From assembly GCF_964340395.1 (NCBI RefSeq), contig NC_135552.1, forward strand, positions 4,291,201 to 4,355,200: a stretch of DNA of 64,000 bases, given 5' to 3'. Positions 28,622 to 41,824 of the stretch are shown piece by piece. Position 1 is the first letter of the stretch, and each line of letters begins with the position of its first letter. The notes under the pieces are model-generated. The model made no database searches. It saw only the letters and a program-made list of their open reading frames with translations, and was not told the origin of the DNA. The position numbers and the translations under genes were made by a program. The DNA comes from Glandiceps talaboti (Eukaryota; Hemichordata; Enteropneusta; Spengelidae).

Positions 28622-29722
28622 ATGTTGTCAACTCAACTTGTTCTGTTAATCGTCACCTACCTCACATTAGTCCATACGAGATCACCACTTAGAGCAGTCT
28701 TCCCACAGAATTTCCCACAACATGTAACAAATGGAGTTGATCCTGGAAAACCACTTTTCCTTACTCCATACTTGGAATCTGGCCAGATTGAGGAAGGTAA
28801 GATTTGACAAATAATGTGAGATAATTTTATAGCGGAGGAAGATGAAAGATATTGTGGTTAAAGATGATATAATGGTTTATTAAGAAAGAAACTATGGTAG
28901 TATGTAGTCTAACTTAGTATCCACTACTAGACTGACTAGACAATGATTTATTGATTGTAGTAGTGTGTAACTGGAGCTATTTTCATTTGACCATAATCTT
29001 GCCCAATATTAGTATTGTAGTGTATTTTTGTTTATAAATTCATATCATATTGCATACATGTTGTAACTGTATTGTATTATGTTGCATCACATGGTATTGT
29101 ATTGTATTGCATTGTGTTGTGTTGCGTTGCATTATGCTGTGTTGTATTACAATACATTTTATTGCATTGCATTGTGCTGTGTTGTATTGTAGTGCATTGT
29201 ATTGTATTGCACTGTATTGTATTGTATTGTATTGTATTGTACATATATCGTATCATATCGTATCGTATCGTATTGTATCGTATCGTATCGTGTCGTATGT
29301 GTGTGTGTGTGTGCGTATCGTATCGTATCATATCGTATCGTATCGTATCGTATCGTATCGTATCGTATTGTGAAAATGTATACAAGGGCAACATAGACAT
29401 GCAGTCACAGATCATCACAAAGTGAATCACTTATGTTGTTTGTATGTATATATTGTGAATGATATTATAATCGTCCATTTACCTTCATAATTTATCATTA
29501 TCAAAATTTAGAGTTGATGTACATTTATCATCTTTTTTTCAGCAAGGAAGTTAAGTCTGGTGGGACCTTTGAAAGGAACTTCTATTAAAAGTTATACAGG
29601 TTGGTGAATTATTGAAATGTTGACATTTTGACCTTGATTTATTTGTATACATGTAAAGATCCTAATATTACTGAGGGACAGTCACAATATCACAGCTACA
29701 GCGTACATGGTTAATGTGATCT

Positions 29723-29765
<43 letters not shown>

Positions 29766-32700
29766 TTTGCCTGTTGTTTGTTTGTTTGTTCATTTGTTTG
29801 TTTTGATTATGCATTTGTTTATTTATTTGTTCGTTTGTTTATTATTCATTTATTATTTGTTTATTCATGTATTTATTTATTTTCCATGCAGGATTTCTTA
29901 CAGTTAACAAAGAATATGACAGCAATCTATTCTTTTGGTTTATACCAGCCAAGGTAAGTTTAGCCTGCAATTATTTGAAGATGCCTATATCTTTCCATGG
30001 CCAGATCATTGACTTTGTTACACAGTTTTGGTTCCAGTACAGATTTGGATTGGCTGGCTATTAGATGAAGAAGATTTTGATTGGCTGGCTATTAGATGAA
30101 GAATATTTTGATTGGCTGACAATTAGATGAAGAATACTTTGATATAATGCTATTTATTGTAAATTATTGTTAAGAGTAAACATCGGTAGCTAATCAGAAG
30201 ATTGCTTTTAACCAATTTTACACAACTACAAACATGAAAGCACCTTTTCACTGGAACCTCTAGCCCTTGTTCACTTGCTGCCACTAGAGGGCGTAGTAGC
30301 AGATTGGGACTGAATGTATCATTGAATGGACTGTACCCTAACAGATGATCATAAATCCCAGGTAGTTGGTACTGTCCATCTCTGTTCAAGCCCTTTACAT
30401 ACATACATACATGAGCTGTTTCTTGCATGCCCCTCACAAACCTTCTCTTCTCTCAAAATCTTAATCCTTTCTCAGTAACTATATATGCATTATCATCATC
30501 ATCATACAAGTGATTGTTTCCCTCACATCTATGTGCATTTCTTCAAGCTCTACTGACAGAATAGCTAACGTATCTATAGATTCTAACTTGTACAGCATAG
30601 TGTTTTCATTATTTTACTTGCAATGCAATATATGAAGCATGTTGTCAATTGAAAATACTTTGAGTATATTTTTGATACGATATTAACCTCTTAACTTACA
30701 GAAAAATCCTGCAGATGCTCCAGTGGTGCTATGGTTACAGGGTGGTCCTGGAGGCTCGTCTTTATTTGGGTTGTTTGTTGAAAGTGGTCCTTTTCAGATT
30801 TCTAAAGACGGCATATGTAAGTTAATACCGATAATTCAAGTTAAATTAGTGTTAATGCTGAATGGAAATGTTCAAATCTTCAGCTTCCATTTTCAAGTCT
30901 GATATTTATTCAAGTTTGATTTCAGTCATAATGCTGAAGTAGACTGTAAGATACATGATGTTGCTCTGCCCTCACTGACTTGTTCTATTCTTGAAAGAGG
31001 TTGATCGATGTGTGAGGGTGCCCCACCATAGTGTACCTTCCTGACTAAGAACTGAATTGTCACCATAGTATAATCTAAGTCATTAATTGGTACAAAAGTG
31101 ATTTCTTTTCTTTCCATGGCTGCAGTTATTAAACTGGTACTGTAAATGTAATTCATATATTAGCATATTTTATTAAATTCATTTTCATATTTTGTATTTT
31201 CTCTCTTATTTTGCAGTAAGTGAAAGAGCGATAACATGGCAAAACACATACTCAATGTTGTACATTGATAATCCTGTAAGTCATTGACTAAAATCTGTTG
31301 AAGGAGAAGTTTCTAATAATCTTTATGGCCCAGATAAGGGTTTTGCTAATCGAGATTGTACTGTGAAAAGGCCCAAGTGTGGGAGGACCCTTCTGCTGTA
31401 GAACGTCGGTCCACAAACCCATGTCTTGGCCATAAAGGTTCTATCATATACATATGTAGTAACATGAAAACATCATTTTATAAATCACATAACCACATAC
31501 ATGATACATTGATAGTGAAACATTATTTTATGTTCAAAAATTGAGAACAAATTAAAACTGACTCACTTCGGGAACAGATATCAGTGAGCACGGCATGTAA
31601 CATACTTGGGCAAAATGCCAGGGTGTGAAACAGAAAAGTATTGCATGGGTACCAGGGTTCAATGTGTGCACTTTCCATTGAATTACATAGGAACAGATAC
31701 TGGGTATATATGCATGATAATCAGTTGTTTATCATCTTCTAACATATATCCACTGCTCAAATTTGGTAAAATTGGTGATTGATTGGTTAGAATTCTCATC
31801 TTGTAATCTTTACACCAATTGTTTGATCTCTGCAGATGATATTTGTATCTGATAGTACATAGACAACACTCGACATTTGTACCTTGATTTATCTAACTGC
31901 ATAAATAGGTACCTGGTAGGATGTTATGACTGATGTGAAGGTGTATAATTTGGGACTTAGTTGATGGGATTGTTCTTTGAAGGATGCAGTCTAATGTGCT
32001 TAACTCCAATAGCAGTAGCACAGTCCCCCATCACATGATAGAGTGAGAGACTGCAGTGATACAAGGAGTTTAAGCTTCTAGGGTTGCTCAGGAAGTTTAT
32101 CAAATGTAGAAGCAAAGGTCTATGTTGTACAATTCAAGTATGAAATAGGCACACATATATCCTTCTTATCTTCTGTGATACTGTGATGGTGATAGTGATA
32201 GTGATATGATTATGTTTTCAGGCTGGTACTGGATTCAGTTTTACCAAAGATACAAGAGGATATGCAAGAAATGAAACTGATGTTGGCAGGGATTTATACA
32301 AGTAAGACTTCACAATACAACTAGTCTGTCAATTAGGCTGGATTTTGGACACTGCTATATTTGTTCACTAGCTATCTAAGCTCACCTGTCATGGACACTG
32401 CTACACTTGTTCACTAGTTATCTCACCTGTCATGGTAACCTATTCAAGTGGATATAAATTAAAAATGAAACTAACGAAAGAAATTGATTGGGTGCAGTTT
32501 GATTGATTGCAGTGGGGAGTAGTTTTAGTATGTCAGATTATTCAATTATGAAGTCATAATGAGAGTGTACATATAGAATTCAGTTAAACTCATGAGCTAA
32601 CTTTAATGATCATCTAGGTATGTGTGGCTAAATCTTCCACTTGAGATGGTTACCATTACAGGTATAGTGGTGAATGAGTGTAGTGGAATCACATGCACAG

Positions 32701-34288
32701 ATCCAGCCAGTATATAGACAACTTCACAACCTTCAATCGTAAGTTCACTGTCCCAGTAGTGATGGCAAAATAAGTTTTAAATGGGGAAGGAAAGCATTGT
32801 CAATTCACATTCTGTAATAAAAACATTGTTGTTTGAATGAAATAAAATGTATTGGTTTCATTCACTTTCACTTCTTATTACAGAGTTGGCAGTAATTAAA
32901 ACTTAATTAAGCATAAGTGACATACAAGACTTACAAGGCAATTTCCTTCATATACATGTATGTATACTATTAGTGGCTGCTTCTATTCTTATTGCAGGTA
33001 AACATGTCACCTTAGCATAAGTTCCGAAAAATATCAAATCTGTACTGACAAGTGAAAGTGAATGAAACTAGTACACCTTATCTAGTTTAACATCTAACAT
33101 GAACTGAGAATGTGTCCTTCCCCTTTATAAAATCATGTTTATTAACCAACGCTGAGAATTGTATGACTTCAACTGTAATGATAGCATATGAAATTAATCA
33201 TGCTTCAGTTACACATATTACAACTTTAAAGTGACCATATTGATGAGGATTGGATATTTATTTCGGATTTTTAATTTATAAAACATTTTTATCCTGGCTT
33301 ACTACTTAAAAAATAAATGTAAAATAACATAGACCAAGTCTGTGTTTGTAACTCAATACATTGCAAAATGCTTTAGAATGAGTAAAAATGTACGTGCAAT
33401 AACAAACATTTTACACATTTATCAGTCTTTTGCAATTTATTTTTGCAATTTATTGAGTGAAAAACACAGAAAAACACAGACTTGGTATATGTTGTTTCAC
33501 ATTGATTTTGCAAGTTGGAAGCCATGACAGAAATGCTTTATAAATCAAAGATCCAAAATAACTATCCAATCTTCATCCATATGTTATTACTTACTTTTTT
33601 TTGTATTTTGAAATGGTTTTCATAACATCTTCCTAATTACAGCTATATTGTATGGGACATAAACAATTTGAGTAAGAGCTCCTTTCACCCCCCCCCCCCC
33701 CCAGGTTTAAGTTTCACTAAATTTTGTCATTGTTTTATTCAAGAAATGAAGGGAATGTAACAAAAAGTTGCTAGCTTAGTTTTAGAGTTGTTAGTTGATG
33801 TGGTTAGGGCAATAAAAGTGTTGTGTTTTCCAATTGAAACTGTTGAGCGTAATGGGTGGGGTGGGGGGGGGGGTATAAAAAGGAACTCTTGATATTGTGT
33901 ACATTTCAACTGAATATTCTGTATAGTAAAAAGAATAAAGAAATATACTCAGGAAAAATACTTGATATAATCAACACGTAGGCTTCTACTCAAATAGAAA
34001 AGTATATTCCGATAAAAGATCTGTACTTGCAAATTAGATGATTAACATACATAAATATTAAACACATATCAAGCTCAATTGATAGAGAAATATGTATTTT
34101 CCAAATGGTGTAATACTTCACCTACTAGCCATTTCAACCATATTTTTAAAACTTTATTTCAGTGCTTTGACCCAGTTCTTTCAGATCTTCTATGAATACC
34201 AAAAGAATGACTTCTATGCAACAGGAGAGGTGGGTAATCCTAGGAGCTACGGCAACAGTAAATGGAGCTGTAGACTATTTTCAGCAAC

Positions 34289-34332
<44 letters not shown>

Positions 34333-37300
34333 AATGATAAATCTGGCTTTTATTTCTTGTTGCTAATACATTATTTTATGAAAGAGCTCTGCACACCACC
34401 CACAGCTCACACCACAGTTAGATATTGTGTCTGTTCAATTAATTTTGTGACCCATGACCTTTTAAAGTACCATAGGGTACCATAATTTGTTACATTGCTG
34501 CCATAGGGTACCATAATTTGTTACATTACTGCCTAGGGTACCATAATTTGTTACATTACTGCCTAGGGTACCATAATTTGTTAGATTGCTGCCATAGGGT
34601 ACCATAATTTGTTACATGGCTGCCATAGGGTACCATCTATTGGTCACATTTGCCACCAAAGGGTATCATCTGTTGGTTACATTTGCCACCACAGGGTACC
34701 ATCTATTGGTTACATTTGCCTCAATAGGGTACCATCTATTGGTTACATTTGCCTCAATAGGGTACCATCTATTGGTCACATTTGCCACCAAAGGGTACCA
34801 TCTATTGGTTACATTTGCCATCACAGGGTACCATCTATTGGTTACATTTGCCACCAAAGGGTACCATCTATTGGTTACATTTGCCATCACAGGGTACCAT
34901 CTATTGGTTATATTTGCCACCAAAGGGTACCATCTATTGGTTACATTTGCCACCAAAGGGTACCATCTATTGGTTACATTTGCCATCACAGGGTACCATC
35001 TATTGGTTACATTTGCCACCAAAGGGTACCATCTATTGGTTACATTTGCCATCACAGGGTACCATCTATTGGTTACATTTGCCATCACAGGGTACCATCT
35101 CTTGGTTACATTTGCCACCAAAGGGTCTCGTCTATTGGTAACATTTGCCACCATAGGGTATCATCTATTGATCACATTTGCCACCATAGGGTATCATCTA
35201 TTGATCACATTTGCCACCATAGGGTATCATCTGTTGATCACATTTGCCTCAATAGGGTATCATCTATTGGTTACTTTTATGAATCTTTAACATATTGTGT
35301 ATTATTGTTCAGTCTTATGCAGGTAAATATGTACCAGCTGTTTCCTACAAAATTCACAAAGAAAACCCTTCAGCCAAGGTGAAGATTAATTTCAAAGGCA
35401 TGGCCATAGGAGATGGACTTAGTGATCCTGAATCAGTAAGTAATGTGTGTTTGTTTGTTTGTTTGTTTGTTTGTATATTGTTTGCTCATATGACTTGGTG
35501 AACCCAAAGCAGTGATTTATTTGTGTATTTGCTCAACAAAGCTTGCATACACACAATATTAGTACATATATTTTGCAAATGTCAGTATGTTTGTGTCAAC
35601 CTTTGAAATTCCATGGTGGTATTGTCTTATTCCTTTGTTTCTACTTGAGGTATACTAATGTATGGTTAATTAAATCTGCTCTCCCCAGATGTTTCCAGCA
35701 TACGCTGAATACCTGTATCAGATTGGCTTACTTATTGAAAATGATCGTGATTACTTCAAGAGCCAAACAGATCTTGCAACTAAGTACATTCAACAGAAAG
35801 ATTGGAAGCAGTGTTTCATGGTAGGTGGTTTTATTATGAAAAAAGAGATGAAATTTATAATCAAAAAGAGGAATTCGAGTTTAGGATATGTTATCATTTG
35901 ATAACTTTTAAGGTATTCTAAATGAATTATTCAGGCCATTTCCTTTTTGTCCTTTTAATTTTTGTTTAAATCTTGTTAAAAACGTTTTTTGCTTAAACCA
36001 TTACCTGTAGTTCACATTAAGTTTTATAGTTGTATTTCTACTTTCTTCACAACTTAGACAAATCATCAATATTATAATTCAGATTTCAATTACAGTATAA
36101 TGGTACCTTATTACTTCTGTAAATGTTACAGATTGATTGATTGATTGATTGAATTGTGTAGTTTGACAAAATGTTGAACTCATTCTAAGATTACCTCTGT
36201 TTTTATATATGATAATAAAGACTTTTATTATCAATAAAAGGGTAACCCTGTTAGGACCAGCCTAACTAGGTTTTTTTTAATCCTACATTGAACTATTGAT
36301 CTTGCCCCTTAATGATTTCATTTTCATCTATTGTGTTTTCTTTCTTGATATATTTGATTTCAGATCTTTGACTTGCTGTTAAATGGTGATATCACCAAGT
36401 ATCCTCCATTCTTTTACAATGTTACTGGCCTTACAGATTATTATAACTATATGAGACCTACTGTAAGTAAATCTAGATTAAGCATTACAACCAACTCTTT
36501 AACCCTATTCATGTGAATTCCATGTAAAGGATAGTGACTGTGGCAGGATTACGGTTAAAAGGGGAACAAAGGCAAGCCTGAATGTACTATGTTAGCCGTA
36601 TTTTAATATGCTAGGGGATCCAGAAAAGTCATATTCACCAATTCTACATCATGCAACATCTCTAAAACAGAGTTATAAACATTGGTAAAGCTGGCTTAGA
36701 AGAGACCTGTAGACTAAGAACCAAGGCTTTTTCAGAAACAAACAAGTTAGAAACTAAATACGTCTTTAGGTGTTATTCCCAAATATTTTTCATTTAGCCA
36801 AGGAAAATATGAGTGACCTAAGGGGCCCTTGTCACTAGACAAGTAGAGACAACCCATAGGTCAATAGTATTTTCCAACTGAATGAAGAAAAATATTGTGG
36901 AATAATATAAAAAAGTAGTTAATGGCAATTTTGAACATTTTGACTGATATTTTTCATACACAGCAGAACCAGTGACATAGATATGTGTTGTCATGACATA
37001 GGTGCTTGCTGTCATGACGTAGAACGACAAGAGTTATATATTCCATATTTTCTGTTGAACCAGGCTTGTGCATGGTACATATAAGTTGGTTCTTACAAGT
37101 GGAAGAAGTACCTAATACCAGAATGTCAATTTGTTACTTATTTGTTTCCTGGATGATTCCAATTCGATGACATTATTGTGATGAGGTTATTCCTGGTGTT
37201 GTACATCAGTTTTTCAAATGATGTTGATCACTACCAGTTAAACTGCCACAAGCTGAGTTTATATATCTTTGGGGTGTAAATTTATTCTGTATGTTGAAAG

Positions 37301-40255
37301 GTACTCAAAGTACATGACTTGTATTCTACATGCTGATTGTCACTGCAATTAACTAAACTCAAGTGGTATTAGGAAATAACTTATAAACAATCCAATGACG
37401 TAATTAGATGATATTCCCTAATATTTTTTCTTTGTTCAATCAAGGAAATATGAGTAACCTAAGGGGTCTTTGTTACTATGAGTCACTAGATGATAGGTCA
37501 CAAGTATTTTCCAGTTGAAAGAAGAAAAATATTGAAGAATAACATAATTATACCACCGACAGTAATATCAAAGAAAAATCAGGGAAAATAATGGCAATTT
37601 TGAAAATTTTGTCTCATATTTTAAACACATCAGAACCAGTGAAGTAAACACACGTTGTCATGACATAGAATGACCAGGATATAAATTCCATATTTTTTAT
37701 GCATGGTATAATTTATTATACGTATCAAAAAATGTACCTTACTTAGTATGTAATCAACAGTTCTAACAAGGTCAAAACACAAAGTGTAATGTCATAGAAA
37801 GTGTGCATTAACATTAACATTATACTAGAAGAGTTTAAATGAATTTTGTGAAAGTATTTTCACTAATTGAGTAAAAAAAGCTTATAATCTTAGCTTGTGG
37901 CACTTTAATCCTATTTGTATTTCAATGAGATTATTTTCTTATACCAGTGATTCAAAAAGTCTACAATGTTTGTTTCTCTTTATTTCACAGGAGCCAGATG
38001 AGTTTGGTTATTACAATCCATACTTAGCAATGGGAGAGGTTCGCAAGTCCATTCACGTAGGAAATCTAACATACAATAGTGGTGACGAAGTAGAACACTA
38101 TTTACTAGATGATATCTGTCAGTCTGTTAAACCATGGGTTATTGAACTACTCAATAATGACTACAAGGTAATATCAGGTCCTGTCAGTTTAAAAGTGGCC
38201 ATATGGATGAAGATTGGGTATTTATTTTGGTCTTTTAATTGATAAAACAATTTTATCATGACTTCTTACTTGGAAAATCAATTACAAAGTCTGTTACTGT
38301 AACTCAATACATTACAAAAGGCTATAAAAATTGTGTAAAAAATTTGCATTTTATTGAGCTACAAACAAGGATTTGGCATATATTGTTTCAAATTGATTTT
38401 TTTCAAGGAGGCTATGATAAAATTGTTTTATCAATTAAAAATCCAAATAAATACCCAATCCTCATTCACATGGCCACTTTAATATTTGATGCGTCTCAGA
38501 AATAAAAGCAACTATTTGTGCAGCGATTTGAACTAACTGAGAGTACTATCAACTTTTGCAATGAAACTCTTAGAAAGGAGGGTATTAAAAGTAATATGCT
38601 ACTGTACTGAATGATTCTGGCCCATACTTCTTGTTCAAAAGCTACTTGCCAAGCTAGGCAATCTTTTTATCTTTCTGACAACTGGACTCTGGTCATATTA
38701 AAAGACGGTTATAATGGCAGCTATTTTGATGATCAAACATCATTAGGTGAATAATCAGTCTTTCAAATTATCTCTCATACAAAGTTAGGCCAGAGAAAAG
38801 AATTATTTCTGGTCAGTGCACACATCACTTAAATACCCCCCGCGTCGATCTTTTTTTTCATGTTTGTTAGTCCAGCCCATGTAGTCTGCAGATCCTGGCA
38901 AAAACACAAATAACCTCCCTACTTCAGTGAAGACAACTGCAGAGCCAATCATGAACAAACAAATGACATCTTCCCAACATACACACTCTAAAGTACTAAA
39001 TATAAAGAACACTAAATGCCATAAATAGCAGATTGATTGACAGGTTTGTTGAAAATTTAGAAGAAAAAAAATTGTGTCATAGAACTACTTTAGACAAAAT
39101 GCCCTGACCAGAAACAATTTTTTTTGGCCTTACAGGTTTATTGTGAATATTCAACAAATTATAAATGTAGTTCTGCCATATTTCTTCCTTGTTTTTTATA
39201 CTTGTAGGTAATGTTTTACAGTGGTCAACTAGACATCATTGTAGCTAATCCATTGACTGAGAGATTTCTATGGAATCTACAATGGAAAGGAACGGATGAA
39301 TACCGGAAAGCACAGAGACAAATCTGGAAGGTCAATCAGAATGATACCGATGTAGCTGGATATGTCAGAGCTGTTGGTCCTGGCTTGGGAAACTTTCTAC
39401 AGGTTTGTTACAATGCTCTGAAAGCATTGAAATGTTAATTTGAAGAAAAAAAATTAAAATAATTTACAAACCGCTGTGGTATTTGCATCCGAGGTAAACT
39501 AACCAACATTCAGTATTCAAGTAGCTTGAGTGATTAGATGTATATACGTAATACCATGATGCCTTTGACCTGGGGAAAACGTACTCCATAAATCATGAAA
39601 ACTACTACTTAGGAAAAGTTTTAAGGTGGCCGTATGGAGGAGAAATTGGTATTTATTTTGGATTTTCATTTAAGACAACCCTACTATGTTAGTAATGTGA
39701 AACAGCAATGACCAAGTCCGTATTTGTAACTCAATAAATTACAAAAAGCTAAAAAGTGTGTTAAATGTGTGTCATTGTACATACAATAAATACTTTACAC
39801 TTGTTTTAAGCAAATGATTGAGTTACAAAGAAGGAATTGTATCTTCTATCAGATCGAAAATAAATACCCCATTTGTTATCCATGTGATCACTTTAAGCAT
39901 TCCTAGCACTGTGTTCCTAGCACTGTTCATGTGTTCATAGCACTGTTCATGTGTTCATAGCACTGTTCATGTTTTCATAGCACTGTTCATGTGTTCATAG
40001 CATGGAATCTCAAGGTGCATGTGTAGTGGACCACTGCTGCTATTATATACAATATCAGTAAGATTTGGGGTTGAACATTCATGTTTCTTCTATCACCTAC
40101 ATCAAACATTCTACAGCTTTACTGAAACGGGTTTCCTTTTACATGTTTCACAGGTTTTAGTGCGAGGAGCTGGACATATCGCCCCCTATGATCAACCAGA
40201 GAGAGCATACGACATGTTATCACGCTTTATTGAAGATTCTGATTTTACAGTTTGA
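28622..40255 (+). CDS. CPVL: CPVL-like serine carboxypeptidase (peptidase family S10), 13 exons, intact
   Basis: Exons: 28622-28796, 29543-29599, 29892-29953, 30702-30816, 31217-31275, 32222-32301, 34163-34229, 35313-35435, 35689-35820, 36364-36462, 37991-38167, 39208-39402, 40154-40255. All junctions are GT-AG and in frame, giving 480 aa, close to human CPVL (about 476). Residues 1-20 are a signal peptide. [20 protein letters not shown] is the characteristic CPVL N-terminal block. The oxyanion/substrate motif [10 protein letters not shown] (109-118) and the triad Ser206 (GESYAG, split by intron 7), Asp391 (SGQLD) and His455 ([12 protein letters not shown]) are intact. The predicted role is removal of C-terminal residues from peptides in the secretory or lysosomal pathway. 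It lies head-to-head with its paralogue. Introns hold MITEs and minisatellites but every exon is undamaged. The exact substrate is unknown, as for CPVL generally. Confidence 0.93.
29050..29372. repeat. Degenerate TATTG then TATCG pentamer repeat with (TG)n
   Basis: Intron 1 of the plus CPVL gene. Variants of TATTG/CATTG grade into TATCG, with a TG run near 29298. Apparent cysteine/isoleucine-rich frames on both strands are by-products. Confidence 0.9.
29722..29880. repeat. (TTTA)n and TTTG-rich microsatellite
   Basis: Intron 2 of the plus CPVL gene. It ends about 10 bp before the exon 3 acceptor, so it supplies much of the pyrimidine-poor upstream sequence. Confidence 0.9.
33228..33582. mobile_element. 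Foldback MITE family A, copy 1
   Basis: Begins AAAGTGACCATATTGATGAG and ends in the inverted form (ATCTTCATCCATATG), with GATTGGATATTTATTT near the left end mirrored near the right. It lies in intron 6 of the plus CPVL gene. It is somewhat longer and more diverged than the other copies. Confidence 0.7.
34287..34333. repeat. (GTT)n microsatellite
   Basis: About 15 trinucleotide units, in intron 7 of the plus CPVL gene, 60 bp downstream of the exon 7 donor. Confidence 0.95.
34466..35275. repeat. 33-bp minisatellite, about 25 copies
   Basis: Unit of the form AGGGTACCATCTATTGGTTA followed by CATTTGCCACCAA or CATCACA variants. The first copies are shorter and diverged (ATAATTTGTTACAT type). It ends about 35 bp before exon 8 of the plus CPVL gene. 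Since 33 is a multiple of three, several frames on both strands stay open across it. The position in an intron argues against coding. Confidence 0.92.
36771..37045. repeat. Dispersed repeat B, copy 1
   Basis: Contains a short inverted-repeat module (ATTCCCAAATATTTTTC against GAAAAATATTGTGGAAT) followed by a shared tail (ATGGCAATTTTGAA, CAGAACCAGTGA, TTGTCATGACATAG). The same order recurs at 37408-37700. Intron 10 of the plus CPVL gene. Confidence 0.6.
37408..37700. repeat. Dispersed repeat B, copy 2
   Basis: Direct repeat of the 36771-37045 block in the same intron, diverged by many substitutions and small indels. The inverted-repeat module at its left end suggests a MITE that was duplicated together with its flank. 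Confidence 0.6.
38192..38480. mobile_element. Foldback MITE family A, copy 2 (best preserved)
   Basis: About 289 bp. The left arm AAAGTGGCCATATGGATGAA, with GGGTATTTATTTTGG and GATAAAACAATTTTATCATG further in, is mirrored at the right, ending CATGGCCACTTT. The outermost bases read TTAAAAGTGG and CCACTTTAA, so a TTAA or TA duplication is possible. It starts 24 bp after the exon 11 donor of the plus CPVL gene. Confidence 0.8.
39623..39894. mobile_element. Foldback MITE family A, copy 3
   Basis: Same family, with arms AAGGTGGCCGTATGGAGGAG and ATCCATGTGATCACTTT. More diverged internally. It lies in intron 12 of the plus CPVL gene. Confidence 0.75.
39898..40003. repeat. ~20-bp tandem repeat, about 5 copies
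   Basis: Unit TTCATAGCACTGTTCATGTG, starting just after MITE family A copy 3 in intron 12 of the plus CPVL gene. Confidence 0.9.
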
Positions 40256-40698
40256 GACACAATAGTATAGTCGTGAATAAGAAGTCAACAAAACTGATAA
40301 CACAAACTAACTAGTATCAATACATGTACTTTAATGATTACATCAATTACAGCCCATTTTGTCTTATTCTGTACAAAATATAACCTTAAAGTGGCACAAA
40401 CTGAGTTTATAAGCGTTGTAATGAAGTGTATCACTACCAGCCAATATCACTACCATGATATTAGCTGTAGCAATAGAATTCATCATCATTCTGGAGAGGA
40501 TCATTGACCTTGAAAAATCCAAATCTCAATGCTATTCACTAAGTTGAACTGTTTGTGTGTTATAACATTTGTAATTCATTTGATCTGCCAAGCTAAGAAA
40601 TTGTTTTGGCCAAATAACCTCGAATGCTGCAATAATTTTCCAGTATTTAACCAGTGTTGTAAATATATTCAAGAAACAAGTGTGTTCCAAGCCTTCAT

Positions 40699-40841
40699 AA
40701 TAAAACATGGATGTTTCTGATAATCAAAGATTACTTACCTAATTTTTCAACCCTGAATATTCTTTATTCTTTCATTTCTTAACTTTCGTATATACTTCAC
40801 TTTTCATCTATTTATTGTACCTCTGCTGTATTATTAATAAA
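40699..40841 (+). other. Candidate poly(A) signals of the plus CPVL gene
   Basis: AATAAA at 40699-40704 and again at 40836-40841, 450-590 bp after the stop codon. The second is followed by GTAC and an A-rich/C-rich stretch. Either could end the transcript. Confidence 0.4.
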
Positions 40842-40861
40842 AGGTACATTTAAAAAAAAAT

Positions 40862-41655
40862 CCCCCCCCCTCCGAAAAAACCCATATCTTTGCAAATTAT
40901 GGGGAATAAAGGTGGGCCTGATTTCGTCCTAGCTGCATTAGTTGATGTGCAGTAAGTCACTAAATTGTCACTTTCATCACCTCTGCATCGTGCAACTACT
41001 CAATAAGACAAGAACCATAAAATAATTCAAAAGGCATGAGAAACCATTTGAGTTCCCATTCGGCAAAATGTTTTGTATGTACGTAACCCCTAAATACAAA
41101 TATTTCTAATCAATATCGCCAAATCGAGAAATGGTAGCATTTCCGCTATAGTAAATTCATACCACTAAAATGTTTGTTTGGAATTATGGTTCTGGAGTCA
41201 TCCAGTACTACTCCCACATACTGATTTGAAATTGAATGAATGTGTTCTCTGAAACAATTATCAATTTTGGCCAATTGCATTAGGAGGGTGGGCCCTCTAA
41301 AGGATTTTAGTTTTATATTATACATTGAAATATTGATCTCGTCCACAAGCAGACTGAGAATCTTGTTACAAAATGTGTCTACTGTGGATGGGGTCCAAAA
41401 CTAACGATTAAATCATAAACTCTACACTTTTCGTGCTATATATGTAGGGATATGATTAAATCATATGTGCGATTGTCATTGCAGAAACTATCCAAAATGT
41501 AGTTGGTTACGTATACTTGCTTTTTTGTTGTTCAAATTTGACTCAATGCACAGTATGATGTTTTGATATGTGGTTCTTAGCATGTTTAACCACTATGTGG
41601 TGTAGCCCAGACCACTACAGAAAACTATACTATAGTGGTCTGAGGTTGTAGTCAT
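40862..41655. other. Spacer, no gene recognised
   Basis: Lies between the convergent 3' ends of the plus CPVL gene and the minus-strand VioB/RebD-like gene. No motif was seen. Confidence 0.45.
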
Positions 41656-41671
41656 TCCATGTTTTCTAACT

Positions 41672-41824
41672 CGTTACATATCGCCATCACGTACACAGCT
41701 TACCAAACCACTATGATATGGTTACATATCACCATCAACTACACAGCTAACCAAACCTCTATAATATGGTTACGTATCACCATCAAGTACACAGCTAACC
41801 AAACCACTATAATACAGTTACATG
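41672..41824. repeat. 48-bp tandem repeat abutting a stop codon, 3 copies
   Basis: Unit GGTTACATATCACCATCAAC plus TACACAGCTAACCAAACC and a TATAATAT end. The rightmost boundary copy includes the GTTACAT that encodes the last Met and stop of the VioB/RebD-like gene, so the array makes up the start of its 3' UTR. Confidence 0.85.

Noticed and set aside
34609-35382. 257-codon frame of [11 protein letters not shown] repeats
   Set aside because: Lies within intron 7 of the plus CPVL gene and comes from the 33-bp minisatellite. Only its end reads into real exon 8, in another frame.
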